Shown: piece by piece, positions 19,023 through 28,888 of the stretch
How the letters are laid out: each line of letters starts with the position of its first letter
How positions within the stretch are numbered: position 1 is the stretch's first letter
Assembly: GCA_037200685.1 (NCBI GenBank)
Contig: JBBCIG010000012.1
Coordinates: 111,848 to 175,847 of the forward strand
DNA length: 64,000 bases
Direction: 5' to 3'
Origin: JAJKIP01 sp037200685
GTDB lineage: Bacteria > Bacteroidota > Bacteroidia > Chitinophagales > Chitinophagaceae
Translations under genes and position numbers: made by a program
Notes under the pieces: model-generated
What the model was told of the DNA's origin: nothing
The model's input: only the letters and a program-made list of their open reading frames with translations
The model's database searches: none

Positions 19023-20497
19023 ATGAGTAAAGAGATCGCAACAAGAAAGGATGATTATTCGCAATGGTATAATGACCTGGTAATAAAGGGTGGCCTGGCC
19101 GATTATTCAGCGGTAAGAGGTTGTATGGTGATCAAGCCATATGGTTTTGCCCTATGGGAAAATATGCAGTCGGCCTTGGATAAAATGTTCAAAGACACTG
19201 ACCACGTCAATGCTTATTTCCCTTTGCTTAATCCCAAAAGTTTTTTAAGTAAAGAGGCGGCGCATGTGGAAGGCTTCGCAAAAGAATGCGCCGTGGTAAC
19301 ACATTATCGGTTAAAAAATGATCCAAATGGCGGTGGCGTTATCGTTGACCCCGAAGCAAAACTGGAAGAAGAATTAATCATTCGCCCAACCAGTGAAACG
19401 ATTATCTGGAATACATACAAAGATTGGGTGCAATCGTACCGCGACCTTCCTTTATTGATAAATCAATGGGCCAACGTAGTTCGTTGGGAAATGCGTACCC
19501 GGTTGTTTTTACGCACGGCAGAATTTTTATGGCAGGAAGGACATACAGCCCATGCTACCAAAGAAGAGGCGATTGAGGAGGCGGAAAAAATGCTGGAAGT
19601 GTACGCCACATTCGCAGAAGAATTTATGGCGTTACCTGTAATAAAAGGTGTAAAAACAGAAAGTGAACGCTTTGCAGGCGCTGAAAATACCTATTGCATC
19701 GAAGCCCTGATGCAGGATGGAAAAGCCTTGCAGGCAGGTACCTCGCATTTCCTGGGACAAAATTTCGCCAAAGCATTTGATGTAAAATTTTTAAGTAAAG
19801 AAAATAAACAGGAATATGTGTGGGCTACTAGTTGGGGTGTGAGTACAAGATTAATTGGAGCATTGGTAATGGCCCATAGCGATGATGACGGGTTGGTACT
19901 GCCACCAAAGATCGCACCGCTGCAGGTAGTTATCGTTCCCATATTCAAAGGCGATGATCAAAAAGCATTGGTAGATGGAAAAGCAAAAGAGATCATGGCC
20001 CAGCTAAAAAACATTGGCGTCAGGGTAAAATATGATGACAATGAAAACACAAGACCCGGATGGAAATTCGCGGAATATGAATTGAAAGGCGTTCCGGTCC
20101 GCCTGGCAATCGGCGCAAGGGATATTGAAAAGATGTAATTGAAGTAGCCCGCCGCGATACAAAAGAAAAAAAATTAGTTGGGCTCGATGGCATAGCCCAA
20201 TACGTGGATGGATTGCTACTGGATATCCAGCATGATATGTTCAACAAAGCAAAGACTTATCGTGAAGAGCATATTACAAAAGCAGATAGTTGGGAAGAAT
20301 TTGAAAAATTATTAGACGAAAAAGGAGGATTTATCGCAGCCCATTGGGATGGCACCGCCGCAACAGAAGAAGCTATTAAAGAAAAAACGAAAGCGACGAT
20401 CCGTTGTATACCGCTGAAAAATGAACAGGAAGATGGCAAATGTATACTAAGCGGAAACCCTTCTAAACAGAGGGTGTTATTTGCAAGAGCGTATTAA
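19023..20497 (+). CDS. proS: Prolyl-tRNA synthetase, one frameshift near 20133
   Basis: This charges tRNA-Pro with proline and is essential. It is the short (archaeal/eukaryotic-like) type of about 491 residues, without the bacterial editing insertion. Visible are class II motif 2 (IRPTSETIIWNTY through VRWEMRTRLFLRTAEFLWQEGHT), the proline-site region GTSHFLGQNFAKAF and motif 3 (TSWGVSTRLIGALVMAHSDD). The anticodon-binding domain then reads VVIVPIF and GARDIE. The frame stops at 20138 after DIEK and resumes with VIEVARRDTKEKKLVGLDG. Adding one A to the AAAA run near 20131 restores DIEKDVIEVARRD. Because the gene is indispensable, this is almost certainly a base-calling error, and it calibrates the other frameshifts here. 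Confidence 0.96.
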
Positions 20498-20569
20498 TTT
20501 TTTATTTATAAAAATACAGGCAAGTAAGTATATTTGAAAAAGCCGATTGCCACAAACCAAAACTTTTAT

Positions 20570-21376
20570 ATGCTCTTCTGTCCTAATTGCGGAACGCAAA
20601 ACCCCGTGACTGCTAAATTCTGCATTAACTGTGGAGCAGCCTTGCCCGCTAACACAGCAGAACAAAACGCTACAAAACCTGTTGTACCGCCTGCGTTTGT
20701 AACTCCCCCGGCCATCGGATCAAAAGTAACTTTTACAGCAGCGGATGGAAAAGTTTATACAGGGACTGTCCAGTCAGTCATGGGAGACCAGTTTAAAATA
20801 AAGTATGACGGGTTTAATTTTGATACGTGGCTTTCTCAAAAAGATTTTACCGCCATACCATCATCTGTAAATGTGCCGTCTGCTACTATTTTCCAGTCAG
20901 GTAATCAGCAACCTGTTTTTACGAATACTTCCGGATCGCCGTCATTTTTAAGCATACCCGGTTTTTGGGGAAGCCTGTTAATCATCATTGGTTTTTTTAC
21001 AAACTGGATAAATTTCGGCCCGTTCGGGGGCGTTAGTGGTTTCCGCATACTCACATCGGCACGGGAGCTGATCGAAGAAAAAGAAGAATCAGGTTATAAA
21101 GGAATTCTGACCCTTATTTTTATTGTCATCTTAATCTTATCTGCACTGATATGCCTTCTGCATACATTGGGCGCTGGTATAGGACGAAGAACTTTTTCTT
21201 TTTTTAAACTCCTACCGCTGCTCATTTCAATCACTGCGATAGTTATGATCATTTGGGATGCCCAAAAGAATTATTATGTTGCTATCGAAGATTATTTTAC
21301 AATAATAGGGGCCGGCGCTTATCTTACTTTGGCGGGATCGGTTATTCTTGCACTATCACGCAGTAAAAGAAAATAA
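20570..21376 (+). CDS. Zinc-ribbon plus multi-span membrane protein
   Basis: I chose the ATG at 20570 because the zinc ribbon then starts at once: MLFCPNCGTQNPVTAKFCIN continuing CG, two CxxC knuckles. A linker and a small beta-rich segment follow (GSKVTFTAADGKVYTGTVQS, then VMGDQFKIKYDGFNFDTWLS), resembling a Tudor or agenet-like barrel. The C-terminal half has about four membrane spans (SLLIIIGFFTNWINFG, ILTLIFIVILILSALICLL, LLPLLISITAIVMIIW and a last GAYLTLAGSVILALS). Function unknown. It stands 24 bases before two small membrane proteins and is likely co-transcribed with them. Confidence 0.75.
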   Translation: MLFCPNCGTQNPVTAKFCINCGAALPANTAEQNATKPVVPPAFVTPPAIGSKVTFTAADGKVYTGTVQSVMGDQFKIKYDGFNFDTWLSQKDFTAIPSSVNVPSATIFQSGNQQPVFTNTSGSPSFLSIPGFWGSLLIIIGFFTNWINFGPFGGVSGFRILTSARELIEEKEESGYKGILTLIFIVILILSALICLLHTLGAGIGRRTFSFFKLLPLLISITAIVMIIWDAQKNYYVAIEDYFTIIGAGAYLTLAGSVILALSRSKRK

Positions 21377-21399
21377 TTTATTAATTCAAAAAGTATAAA

Positions 21400-21856
21400 A
21401 TGGAACAACAACATCCGCCGCCACCACCACCTTTAGGGACATCGATCTTCGAAATGCAGATGGACGCTACCTCGCAAAATCATTTAGACACTATAAGTAA
21501 ATGGAGCAAATTCATAGCCATTACCGGTTTTATTTGTATGGGACTGGTTGTATTGTTAATGGCGATTGGTGGTGAAGAAATGCTTGACCGCATCAGTGTG
21601 CTGTTAGCTATTGAAGGAGGAACTGAATTTATGTGGTTAATTATTGGGTTAATAGCTATTGGGCTTGTTTTTGTTTTTTTTATGGCTTTATTTCCTGATA
21701 AAGGGTTCTAACCTGGTAAGGAAAGGCCTGCAGGCAAGCAACTCTTCTGATTTGGCCGCAGGGTTCAGGTCTTTAAAAAGCTATTTCACTATGAGCATTA
21801 TTTTTTCAATTTTATCACTCATCAGTAGCGTTTATAACATGGTTGCTGATAAATAA
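21400..21856 (+). pseudogene. DUF5362-type small membrane protein, one frameshift
   Basis: A Pro-rich N-terminus (MEQQHPPPPPPLGTSIFEMQ) leads to HLDTISKWSKFIAITGF and two or three membrane spans. The cytoplasmic segment GSNLVRKGLQASNSSDLAAG and then FRSLKSYFTMSIIFSILSLIS is in another frame. The join lies near 21690. Its pattern (helix, spans, then a serine-rich SDLAAGFRSLKSYF element) recurs in the next gene, so the two are tandem paralogues. Function unknown. Confidence 0.7.
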
Positions 21857-21867
21857 AATTTATAAAA

Positions 21868-22299
21868 ATGGAAAGTCAACATAACTCGCTTTTCGATCTT
21901 CATATAGATGAAAATGCAAAACAAAGTTTAAAAGGGACAGCGGTAACGGCAGGTATCGCCGCCATTCTTTCTTTAATCGTGTCCATTGTTGGTGTAATTA
22001 AATTTTTTGTAGACAAAAGCCGTACCGGCTATGAAAATTTTGGCGAAACAGGAAGGGTACAGTCCGCTACTAATCTTTTTTCAGTTATCATTTCACTGGT
22101 GATTACCATTCTTCTTTTTTATTTTCTTAACCGTTTTTCTACTTATACTAAAAATGGTATTAATGCAAGCAATGCGCAATCGCTTAATGAAGGGTTGGGA
22201 GGATTAGCCAATTATTTCAAAACAATGGGGATCCTTCTCATTATTGTTATTATCCTGGCATTCCTGGCAATACTAGTAATTGGATTAGGCTCAAAATAA
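21868..22299 (+). CDS. DUF5362-type small membrane protein, paralogue of the preceding gene
   Basis: This 143-residue protein starts MESQHNSLFDLHIDENAKQS and has a first span (TAVTAGIAAILSLIVSIVGV), a second (FSVIISLVITILLFYFLN) and a third (FKTMGILLIIVIILAFLAIL). Between spans two and three, INASNAQSLNEGLGGLANYF repeats the SDLAAGFRSLKSYF element of its neighbour. It follows that gene by 11 bases and is closed by a terminator. Function unknown. Confidence 0.7.
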   Translation: MESQHNSLFDLHIDENAKQSLKGTAVTAGIAAILSLIVSIVGVIKFFVDKSRTGYENFGETGRVQSATNLFSVIISLVITILLFYFLNRFSTYTKNGINASNAQSLNEGLGGLANYFKTMGILLIIVIILAFLAILVIGLGSK

Positions 22300-22324
22300 T
22301 ATCAAAATCGCACCGCACTGATAC

Positions 22325-22362
22325 GAGGTTGCTTCAAAATATGGGGCAGCCTCTTTTATTTT
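22325..22362. terminator. Terminator between the DUF5362 genes and the convergent RDD gene
   Basis: GAGGTTGCT at 22325-22333 pairs (with G-U pairs) with GGCAGCCTC at 22345-22353, followed by TTTTATTTT. Confidence 0.75.
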
Positions 22363-23167
22363 ACAGAAAGATAATTGTAGTCTTTTAACAGCAGGTCAAG
22401 AAAATCAAACGGAGACAAATCAGAATTGATCTGCAAATGCGCTTTTATTTTTTCCGCGGCGGAGCCGGCCATATTGAAATCAGATTTTTTTCTTGCGGTT
22501 TCCAGTATGCTCTTGATCGCATTAATGTCCTTATCACTTAGTTGCATAATTTGGGGAAAAGAAGGAATATAGTTATCCCCTACTTCCTGGAAAACAGTTT
22601 CTTCGATGCTCGCCTTTGAGTTTGTTCGTATCAAAATAGTATGGGCGAGGATATCTCCCATACGCTGACCTTTTTAGAAGAAACGACCAGCACCAATTCT
22701 GTTATAAAATAAGCCAGGACTAATAAAACCAGGATAACGCCTTCTGTTTTGGAGCCATAAAAAGAATTATAAACGCCCATCATGAATAAAATAACAAACC
22801 ATATATCACGGAGAAACCACCTGATCAGAAATTGACTGATGGCGGGCCTGCCCCCGTTTTCATTAACGACTCTCAATCCCATTATTTTTTTTCCCACACT
22901 TTGCCCGTTTAGTGTTATTTCCATAACAATATGGTAAAGAAATATCGGTAAATAAAGAAGCAACGAAAGTCCCCATGCATTATAATAAGCATCAATACCT
23001 TCACCATACATCGATCCTGTAATAGATGTAAGAATAAGATCAGCAAATTTTTTATACAGCCAGAGAACAAATAAGTCAATCAGCAGCGCAATGAGCCGCC
23101 TGTAGAATTCAGGTATTTCAAATTCTACATCTATGTTAAAACTGGTTGGCACCCTTATTACACTCAT
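22356..23167 (-). pseudogene. RDD-family membrane protein, one frameshift
   Basis: The ATG at 23167 begins MSVIRVPTSFNIDVEFEIPE. RRLIALLIDLFVLWLYKK is the first RDD span with its Arg and Asp, and GQSVGKKIMGLRVV is the family's second signature. Further spans follow. The frame changes near 22655, where VVSSKKVQ passes into RMGDILAHTILIRTNSKAS, the usual RDD ending, with a soluble tail of about 80 residues. It is divergent from the SpoIIM gene and is a regular member of the MoxR/DUF58 cluster. Role unknown; it is thought to be a carrier or membrane adaptor. Confidence 0.85.
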
Positions 23168-23179
23168 ACGATAAATTCT

Positions 23180-23199
23180 ATCCCGATAAATATCGGGAT
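23180..23199. repeat. CCCGATA/TATCGGG palindrome copy between divergent genes
   Basis: ATCCCGATA and TATCGGGAT flank the two bases AA. A short AAATCTGA duplication follows directly. It lies in the divergent promoter region of the RDD and SpoIIM genes and belongs to the palindrome family found with the dispersed modules. Confidence 0.7.
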
Positions 23200-23251
23200 T
23201 AAATCTGAAATCTGAAATTTTCCAAGTATTTTACAAGCCAAATAACCTTAT

Positions 23252-24220
23252 TTGAGAGAAGCGCTTTTTATAAAGAAAAATAAAGACCGGTGGTTGAAAA
23301 ACCAGCACATGCCGGCTGATGATCCCGATGAAATGGCTACGGACTTTACGCAACTGGTGGACGATCTCGCCTATGCCAAAACATTCTATCCTTCCAGCAA
23401 GGTTACACAATACATAAATACCCAGGCTTCTAAAATATACCTGGATATTTATAAGAACCGCAAAGAAGAATCCAACCGTCTCATCACTTTTTGGAAATAC
23501 GACCTTCCTCTTGTTATCTGGAAGCACCGCAAAGTGATGCTCTTTTCATTGGCGGTATTTATTATTTTTTTCGGCATTGGTTTCTTTTCATCGAGGCAGG
23601 ATGAGCAGGTAGCAAGGGATTTTTTTGGAGATGAATATGTTGATCATACAATAGACAATATAGAAAAAGGAAACCCTTTCGGGATATATGAACATGGCAG
23701 TTCCATCATGACCTGGCTCGGCATCATGATCAATAATATCATAGTGGCATTCCGGATGTTTGTTTCAGGAATTTTCGCTGGCATTTTTACATTCCTTGAT
23801 TTAGGAAAGACAGGCGCTATGGTGGGCATCTTCGACCAGTTTTTCGCTGCAAGAGGCCTTGGTATTGATTTCTTTTTAGTTGTTTTTATACACGGCACAT
23901 TAGAAATTACGGCATTCATTCTTGCCGCAGGCGCCGGTTTTGTATTAGGAAAAAGTTTTTTATTCCCCGGCACTATCACCCGGCTCAGTGCTTTTAAAAA
24001 AGGCGCAAAGGATGGGGTTAAAATCATCATCGGTTTATTACCTGTATTTGCTCTCGCTGCATTCTTTGAAGGGTTCATCACCCGTCTTTACAATGATATT
24101 TCTATTTTCACAACGATCATTGTTTCCTTGTCCGTCGTGTTCGTTGTCTGGTATTTTATTATTTACCCAATCCGTCTCGGACGCAGAATGGCAACAGAAA
24201 CCAGTGAGGAAGATATATAG
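23252..24220 (+). CDS. SpoIIM-like (DUF95) membrane protein
   Basis: The start MREALFIKKNKDRWLKN is the usual one for Bacteroidota members and uses TTG. A soluble N-terminal region (DFTQLVDDLAYAKTFYPS) precedes about six membrane spans, among them VMLFSLAVFIIFFGIGFFSS, the family segment IMINNIIVAFRMFVSGIFAG and VVFIHGTLEITAFILAAGAG. In sporulators SpoIIM is part of the engulfment machinery; in Bacteroidota it is a constant member of the MoxR-DUF58 cluster and its role is unknown. DUF4129 follows 3 bases downstream, so the genes form an operon. Confidence 0.9.
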   Translation: MREALFIKKNKDRWLKNQHMPADDPDEMATDFTQLVDDLAYAKTFYPSSKVTQYINTQASKIYLDIYKNRKEESNRLITFWKYDLPLVIWKHRKVMLFSLAVFIIFFGIGFFSSRQDEQVARDFFGDEYVDHTIDNIEKGNPFGIYEHGSSIMTWLGIMINNIIVAFRMFVSGIFAGIFTFLDLGKTGAMVGIFDQFFAARGLGIDFFLVVFIHGTLEITAFILAAGAGFVLGKSFLFPGTITRLSAFKKGAKDGVKIIIGLLPVFALAAFFEGFITRLYNDISIFTTIIVSLSVVFVVWYFIIYPIRLGRRMATETSEEDI

Positions 24221-24223
24221 TGG

Positions 24224-25078
24224 TTGCAAAAAAAAAATACATACCAATTTATTAAAGCAATAAAAAAAGCTTCCTGGCTTTTTATTTTCGTTTTTATGTC
24301 GGGCCTGCTTCAGGCGCAGCAAGAGGATAATGACACTACAGTAAAAATGAATAAACTAAGTGAAGTGGACACTGTTGTCGCCACTCCGCCGCCGCAGGAA
24401 GAATTTGAAGAGGTGGATATTAAAGCAGTTGAAAAAAACAGCGACGAAGAATATTTTATAAAAAGGTTTCCGGAAGATGAAGAAGACCCGTTTGTTGTGC
24501 GTAAGTTATCAGATAGTATTATGAATGCGATGAAGAACGATGATGCATTTTGGTACGCAAATAAATCTTTTAAAAAAAAGCAGGTTGAAAACGATGGGGG
24601 AAAAATGGAAAGCATTTCTTTCTTTGAAACATCTGGTTTTAGAACGCTTTTAATTATCATCATCATTATTGGTTTCGCCTCCCTTCTTGCCATCTATCTA
24701 TCAGGTAACAGCGTTGGTCTTTTCCGTAAAAGTAAAACCATCGCACAGGCGGAAAGTGAAGAAGAAACAGAGGATATTTTCGCTATTAATTATCAAAAAG
24801 AAATAGATAAAGCAACCGCAGCAGGTAATTACCGGTTGGCAATACGTTTAATGTTCCTGCGGGTGCTCCGGGGACTGGCAGATAAAAACGTTATCAAGTT
24901 CACGCAGGATAAAACCAATTTCGATTATTTATTACAGTTGAATAATACACCCTGGTATGCTAACTTTTTCCGGCTTACCCGGAATTATGAATACGCCTGG
25001 TATGGCCATTTTGATGTGGACAAAGAAAAATTCAATGTCATAAAAAAAGAGTTTGAAAGTTTTGAACGCCAACTTTAA
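24224..25078 (+). CDS. DUF4129-containing membrane protein of the MoxR cluster
   Basis: The product (TTG start, 284 residues) has an N-terminal signal or span (WLFIFVFMSGLLQAQ), an acidic extracytoplasmic stretch, one span (GFRTLLIIIIIIGFASLLAI) and a cytoplasmic C-terminal domain. That domain carries GNYRLAIRLMFLRVLRGL and NYEYAWYGHFDVDKEKF, the DUF4129 signature. The start lies beside a run of ten A, so its position could be off. It is translationally close to its neighbours on both sides. Confidence 0.8.
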   Translation: MQKKNTYQFIKAIKKASWLFIFVFMSGLLQAQQEDNDTTVKMNKLSEVDTVVATPPPQEEFEEVDIKAVEKNSDEEYFIKRFPEDEEDPFVVRKLSDSIMNAMKNDDAFWYANKSFKKKQVENDGGKMESISFFETSGFRTLLIIIIIIGFASLLAIYLSGNSVGLFRKSKTIAQAESEEETEDIFAINYQKEIDKATAAGNYRLAIRLMFLRVLRGLADKNVIKFTQDKTNFDYLLQLNNTPWYANFFRLTRNYEYAWYGHFDVDKEKFNVIKKEFESFERQL

Positions 25079-25084
25079 ATTAAT

Positions 25085-26299
25085 TTGAAAAAACAACTGC
25101 CATATATTCTGATCGGCCTATTAGTGCTTGCGGTACTGGTATTATTTTTTTGTTGGAAAAAATTTAAAGGGAAACCGATTTGATGACCGTCTTACCTTTC
25201 GCAAGAAAGATAAAATACCTTACGGTACGTATGTAGCTTACGAGAACTTAAAATATATTTTCCCAAAGGCTTCTATCAAAACAAATACTGAAGATCCGGG
25301 ATATTGGAAAGGAGATGAAGAACGACAGGCATTCATTATAGTTACCCCTGATTTTAATCCCGATGAATATGAAATGAAGAGGATCATCAAGGTCATCGAA
25401 AACGGAAATGATGTTTTTATCAGTGCCGGGAAAGTTTCCTTTTATGCGGAAAAGTTTTTAAATGCGATATCTACTATCCCTATGGATTTAACAGCATGTT
25501 CTACATGGAAAATATTCCTGATTCCATGACTATTTCAGTGGGTACATCATCACAGCAGAAAAAATTTATTTATCCGGGAAAAAGTTTTCAATTTTCATTT
25601 TATAAAATAGACTCCGCGACTTCGACAGTGTTAGGCTATAACAAAGAAGGCAAACCCAATTTTATTCAGTTAAAAGCAGGAAAAGGAAATTTATTCCTTC
25701 AACTGGCGCCTATGGCGTTCACCAATTATTTTTTATTACATAAAAACAATATTGATTATTACCAGCAAGCCCTTTCGGTAATCAATCCCAACCGAAAAAA
25801 AGTATTTTGGGATGAATATTATCTTTATAAAAAACAAGGCGGGTCGGAAAAGAAAAGTTCCAACTGGTTAAGTGTGTTTTTTCAGTACCCCGCATTGAAA
25901 TGGGCGTTCCTTACTGCATTGTTTACATTAATTATTTATATGCTGCTTGAGATGAGAAGGAAGCAGCGGCATATTCCAGTAGTAACCAAACCAAGAAACG
26001 ACTCTCTTGATTTTGTAAAAACAATCGGTCGTTTATACCATGATAAAGGAGATCATAAAAATCTTTGTAAAAAGATGGCAGCTTATTTTCTTGAACATGT
26101 CCGCAACAGGTATAAGTTAACCACGAATATCCTGAATGACGAATTCATACAGGCCCTTCATTATAAAACAGGAATAGAAGAAGCGGAAATCAGCAACATT
26201 GTTTCTTTTATCAATGAAATAGATCACCGGCCTTCTATCAGCGATAAACAATTAACCGTGTTTCATAAACAATTGGAATCATTTTATAAAAAAGCATAA
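25085..26299 (+). pseudogene. DUF4350-containing membrane protein, two frameshifts
   Basis: TTG at 25085 begins with a span (KKQLPYILIGLLVLAVLVLF). After an indel near 25165 the frame continues FDDRLTFRKKDKIPYGTYVA, then AFIIVTPDFNPDEYEMKRII and VFISAGKVSF, the DUF4350 core. A second indel near 25495 leads to MENIPDSMTISVG and, later, a span (WAFLTALFTLIIYMLLEM) and a cytoplasmic tail. DUF4350 is thought to be a degenerate GATase-like sensor domain. It lies between DUF4129 and MoxR, the standard order of this cluster. Confidence 0.8.
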
Positions 26300-26301
26300 A
26301 T

Positions 26302-27279
26302 ATGGAAGAACAAATTTTCCAGCAACGCACCGATCTCACTGCTTTGAACCAGGCTGTGATGGCGATACGAACTGAAATAAAAAAAGTAATCGTTGGCCAG
26401 GATGAAATGGTGAAGCTCATTCTTGCTGCCCTGTTAGCAGACGGCCATGTATTAATAGAAGGCGTACCTGGTGTTGCAAAAACGTTAACAGCTAAATTAG
26501 TAGCCCGCAGTTTGGATACGGGATTTTCACGGGTGCAATTCACTCCCGACCTCATGCCTTCGGATGTACTCGGAACGCCGGTATTTAATCCAAGAGAAGC
26601 GTCGTTTGATTTTAAAAAAGGCCCTGTGTTCAGCAATATAGTATTGGTGGATGAAATCAACCGGGCCCCTGCAAAAACCCAATCGGCATTGCTGGAAATA
26701 ATGGAAGAGCGCCAGGCATCCGTAGATGGTAAAACGTATAAAATGGAAGCGCCGTTTATGGTATTAGCAACACAAAACCCGGTAGAGCAGGAAGGAACTT
26801 ATCGTTTGCCCGAAGCGCAGCTCGATCGTTTTCTTTTTAAAATAGTGGTCCCCTACCCCAGCGAATTGGAAGAACTGACTATTCTCAACAAGTTTCATCA
26901 AATGGGCAATACGAATGTTAATGAAGTAGTAAGGCCTGTGATGAATGCACAACAAATAAATGAGCTGCGTCACCAGGTAAAGAATATTCTTATCGAAGAA
27001 AAATTATTACAGTTTATCGCAAAATTGATCCACCAGACAAGAAATCATAAATCCATTTATCTCGGCGCTTCACCAAGGGCATCGCTGGCAGTGATGAATG
27101 GATCCAAAGCGATCGCCGCGATGCAGGGCCGTGATTTTGTAACACCTGAAGATATACGGGAGGTAGTAACGCCTGTGTTGCGTCATCGCATCATCCTTGC
27201 GCCTGATAAAGAAATGGAAGGCGTAACAGAAGCTGAAGTGATCAAGCAAATTGTACAAAGTATGGATGTACCGAGATGA
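26302..27279 (+). CDS. MoxR-family AAA+ ATPase
   Basis: The 325-residue cytoplasmic ATPase has Walker A GVPGVAKT near residue 53, Walker B ILVDEINR near residue 114, sensor 1 in ATQNPVEQEGTYRLPEAQLD and arginine finger DRFLF. The C-terminal lid domain reads LGASPRASLAVM. Family knowledge: MoxR ATPases act as chaperones that mature or assemble partner proteins containing vWA or DUF58 domains. The gene starts 2 bases after DUF4350. A dispersed repeat module separates it from the DUF58 gene, which is unusual within this cluster. Confidence 0.95.
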   Translation: MEEQIFQQRTDLTALNQAVMAIRTEIKKVIVGQDEMVKLILAALLADGHVLIEGVPGVAKTLTAKLVARSLDTGFSRVQFTPDLMPSDVLGTPVFNPREASFDFKKGPVFSNIVLVDEINRAPAKTQSALLEIMEERQASVDGKTYKMEAPFMVLATQNPVEQEGTYRLPEAQLDRFLFKIVVPYPSELEELTILNKFHQMGNTNVNEVVRPVMNAQQINELRHQVKNILIEEKLLQFIAKLIHQTRNHKSIYLGASPRASLAVMNGSKAIAAMQGRDFVTPEDIREVVTPVLRHRIILAPDKEMEGVTEAEVIKQIVQSMDVPR

Positions 27280-27319
27280 TCGATTAAAGAATTGTGCGTT
27301 TAAGAAAATGTCTGATTTT

Positions 27320-27404
27320 TTTGAATACGAGCTGCAGTTTTTCATGGCATCTTCGTTGCGACGCTCCGTTCATCACCTGTACATATGGCATCTGTGTGAT
27401 GAAC
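27320..27404 (-). repeat. Dispersed repeat module, copy 3, inside the MoxR operon
   Basis: On the minus strand it reads GATGAACGGAGCGTCGCAAC, then GAAGATGCCATGAA and AAACTGCAGC. It fills most of the 181-base gap between moxR and DUF58 and has no stop-codon arm. Confidence 0.75.
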
Positions 27405-27460
27405 TAAAAATGTAAACTGTTTTAAGGACTGAAATAATAAAACATCGATTTGAAAGCTTC

Positions 27461-28786
27461 ATGATTAAATCATTTTACTTAAATACAATCGTCTATTATA
27501 TCGCTGGCGCTGCGGCAGTAGTTTTTGTATTGAGTTTTTTTTACCAGCCATTTTTTCCAATAGCGGGTTTAATATTGTCGCTATTGGGAATTGCTGTATT
27601 AGTAGACAGCTTACTATTATATAGCAAAAAGCAAGGTTTTACTGCTAAACGAATTACGACAGATCGTTTTAGCATTGGCGATGACAATAAAATTATACTA
27701 CAATTAAAAAATAATTATGGCTTTCCCGTTCATGTAAGCGTAATTGATGAATTACCTGTTCAGTTCCAGGAAAGAAATTGGTTACGCAAGGCAAAAATTG
27801 GCAGCCTGCAAACAAATGAAATTGAGTATTCGCTAAAACCTTTGACAAGGGGCGAATATATTTTTGAAAGTATCAACGCATTTGTTCATGCACCCTTGCG
27901 ATTGGTAAAACGCCACTATATATTTCCGTCACACCGCACCGTAAAAGTTTACCCTTCTTTTGTTCAAATGCGGAAATACCAGTTATTAGCCGTAAGCAAT
28001 CGCTTGCAGGAAGCCGGTGTAAAACGCATCCGCAAACTGGGACATAGCATGGAATTCGAGCAAATAAAAGAATATGTAAGAGGTGATGATTACCGTACTA
28101 TCAACTGGAAAGCTACGGCGAGAAAAGATGGATTGATGGTGAATAATTATACCGACGAACGCAGCCAGCAGATTTATTGCATCATCAATAAAGGCAGGGT
28201 AATGAAGATGCCATTTGGCGGCATGACCCTACTTGATTATGCTATTAACGCATCGCTGGTACTTTGCAATGTCGCATTGATGCGGCAGGATAAAGCTGGA
28301 CTAATAACATTCGCGGAAAATGTTGACGCCTTTGTCCAAGCCGATAAAAAAACCACGCAGACCAATTTATTATTGGAAACATTGTACCGGCAGCAAACTT
28401 TATTTAACGAACCGGATTTTGAAAAACTTTTTTCCGCCATCCGTACAAGAATAACAAACCGGGGTTTATTGATCCTCTTTACTAATTTTGAATCCTTAGA
28501 AAGCCTCCAACGTGCAATGCCCGCCCTGAAAAAAATGGCGAAATATCATTTACTGCTCATTGTATTCTTTGAAAACACAGAACTAAAATCACTCCGTGAA
28601 GGAAATGCTGTTAAGCTGGAAGACATATACATCAAAACGATCGCAGAGAAATTTGCTTTTGAAAAAAGATTAATGGTAAAAGAATTACATAAAAATGGTA
28701 TTCTTTCCATTCTCACCACGCCGGAAAATCTTACAGTCAATACTGTAAATAAATATCTTGAATTAAAAACAAGAATGTCAATCTGA
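27461..28786 (+). CDS. DUF58-domain protein, MoxR partner
   Basis: This 441-residue protein has two N-terminal spans (IVYYIAGAAAVVFVLSFFY and a second one), a beta-sandwich region and the DUF58 core (EFEQIKEYVRGDDYRTINWK). It ends in a vWA-like fold (LLILFTNFESLESLQRAM). Family knowledge: DUF58 proteins work with the MoxR ATPase and Bacteroidota members belong to the Bat-like aerotolerance group, with a likely envelope role. The frame is intact. A repeat module lies between it and moxR, so read-through may be altered. Confidence 0.92.
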   Translation: MIKSFYLNTIVYYIAGAAAVVFVLSFFYQPFFPIAGLILSLLGIAVLVDSLLLYSKKQGFTAKRITTDRFSIGDDNKIILQLKNNYGFPVHVSVIDELPVQFQERNWLRKAKIGSLQTNEIEYSLKPLTRGEYIFESINAFVHAPLRLVKRHYIFPSHRTVKVYPSFVQMRKYQLLAVSNRLQEAGVKRIRKLGHSMEFEQIKEYVRGDDYRTINWKATARKDGLMVNNYTDERSQQIYCIINKGRVMKMPFGGMTLLDYAINASLVLCNVALMRQDKAGLITFAENVDAFVQADKKTTQTNLLLETLYRQQTLFNEPDFEKLFSAIRTRITNRGLLILFTNFESLESLQRAMPALKKMAKYHLLLIVFFENTELKSLREGNAVKLEDIYIKTIAEKFAFEKRLMVKELHKNGILSILTTPENLTVNTVNKYLELKTRMSI

Positions 28787-28875
28787 GGAAGCCGGAAGTC
28801 ACATGCAAAAGTAGTCCCGGCGTCATTGTTCCTTCTGTCTTTGTGGGAAACTAATATAATACCATCGTGCTGAAT

Positions 28876-28883
28876 TAACTTTG
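28876..28883 (+). promoter_or_regulatory. -7 promoter element of the UbiD-type gene, placed for a leaderless mRNA
   Basis: TAACTTTG fits TAnnTTTG exactly and ends 5 bases before the ATG at 28889. The predicted transcription start falls on or next to the ATG. Confidence 0.6.
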
Positions 28884-28888
28884 TACTA

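Noticed and set aside
20131..20140. Programmed frameshift in proS
   Set aside because: The break is a plain A-run shortage without slippery heptamer plus structure, and no ProS is known to be made that way.
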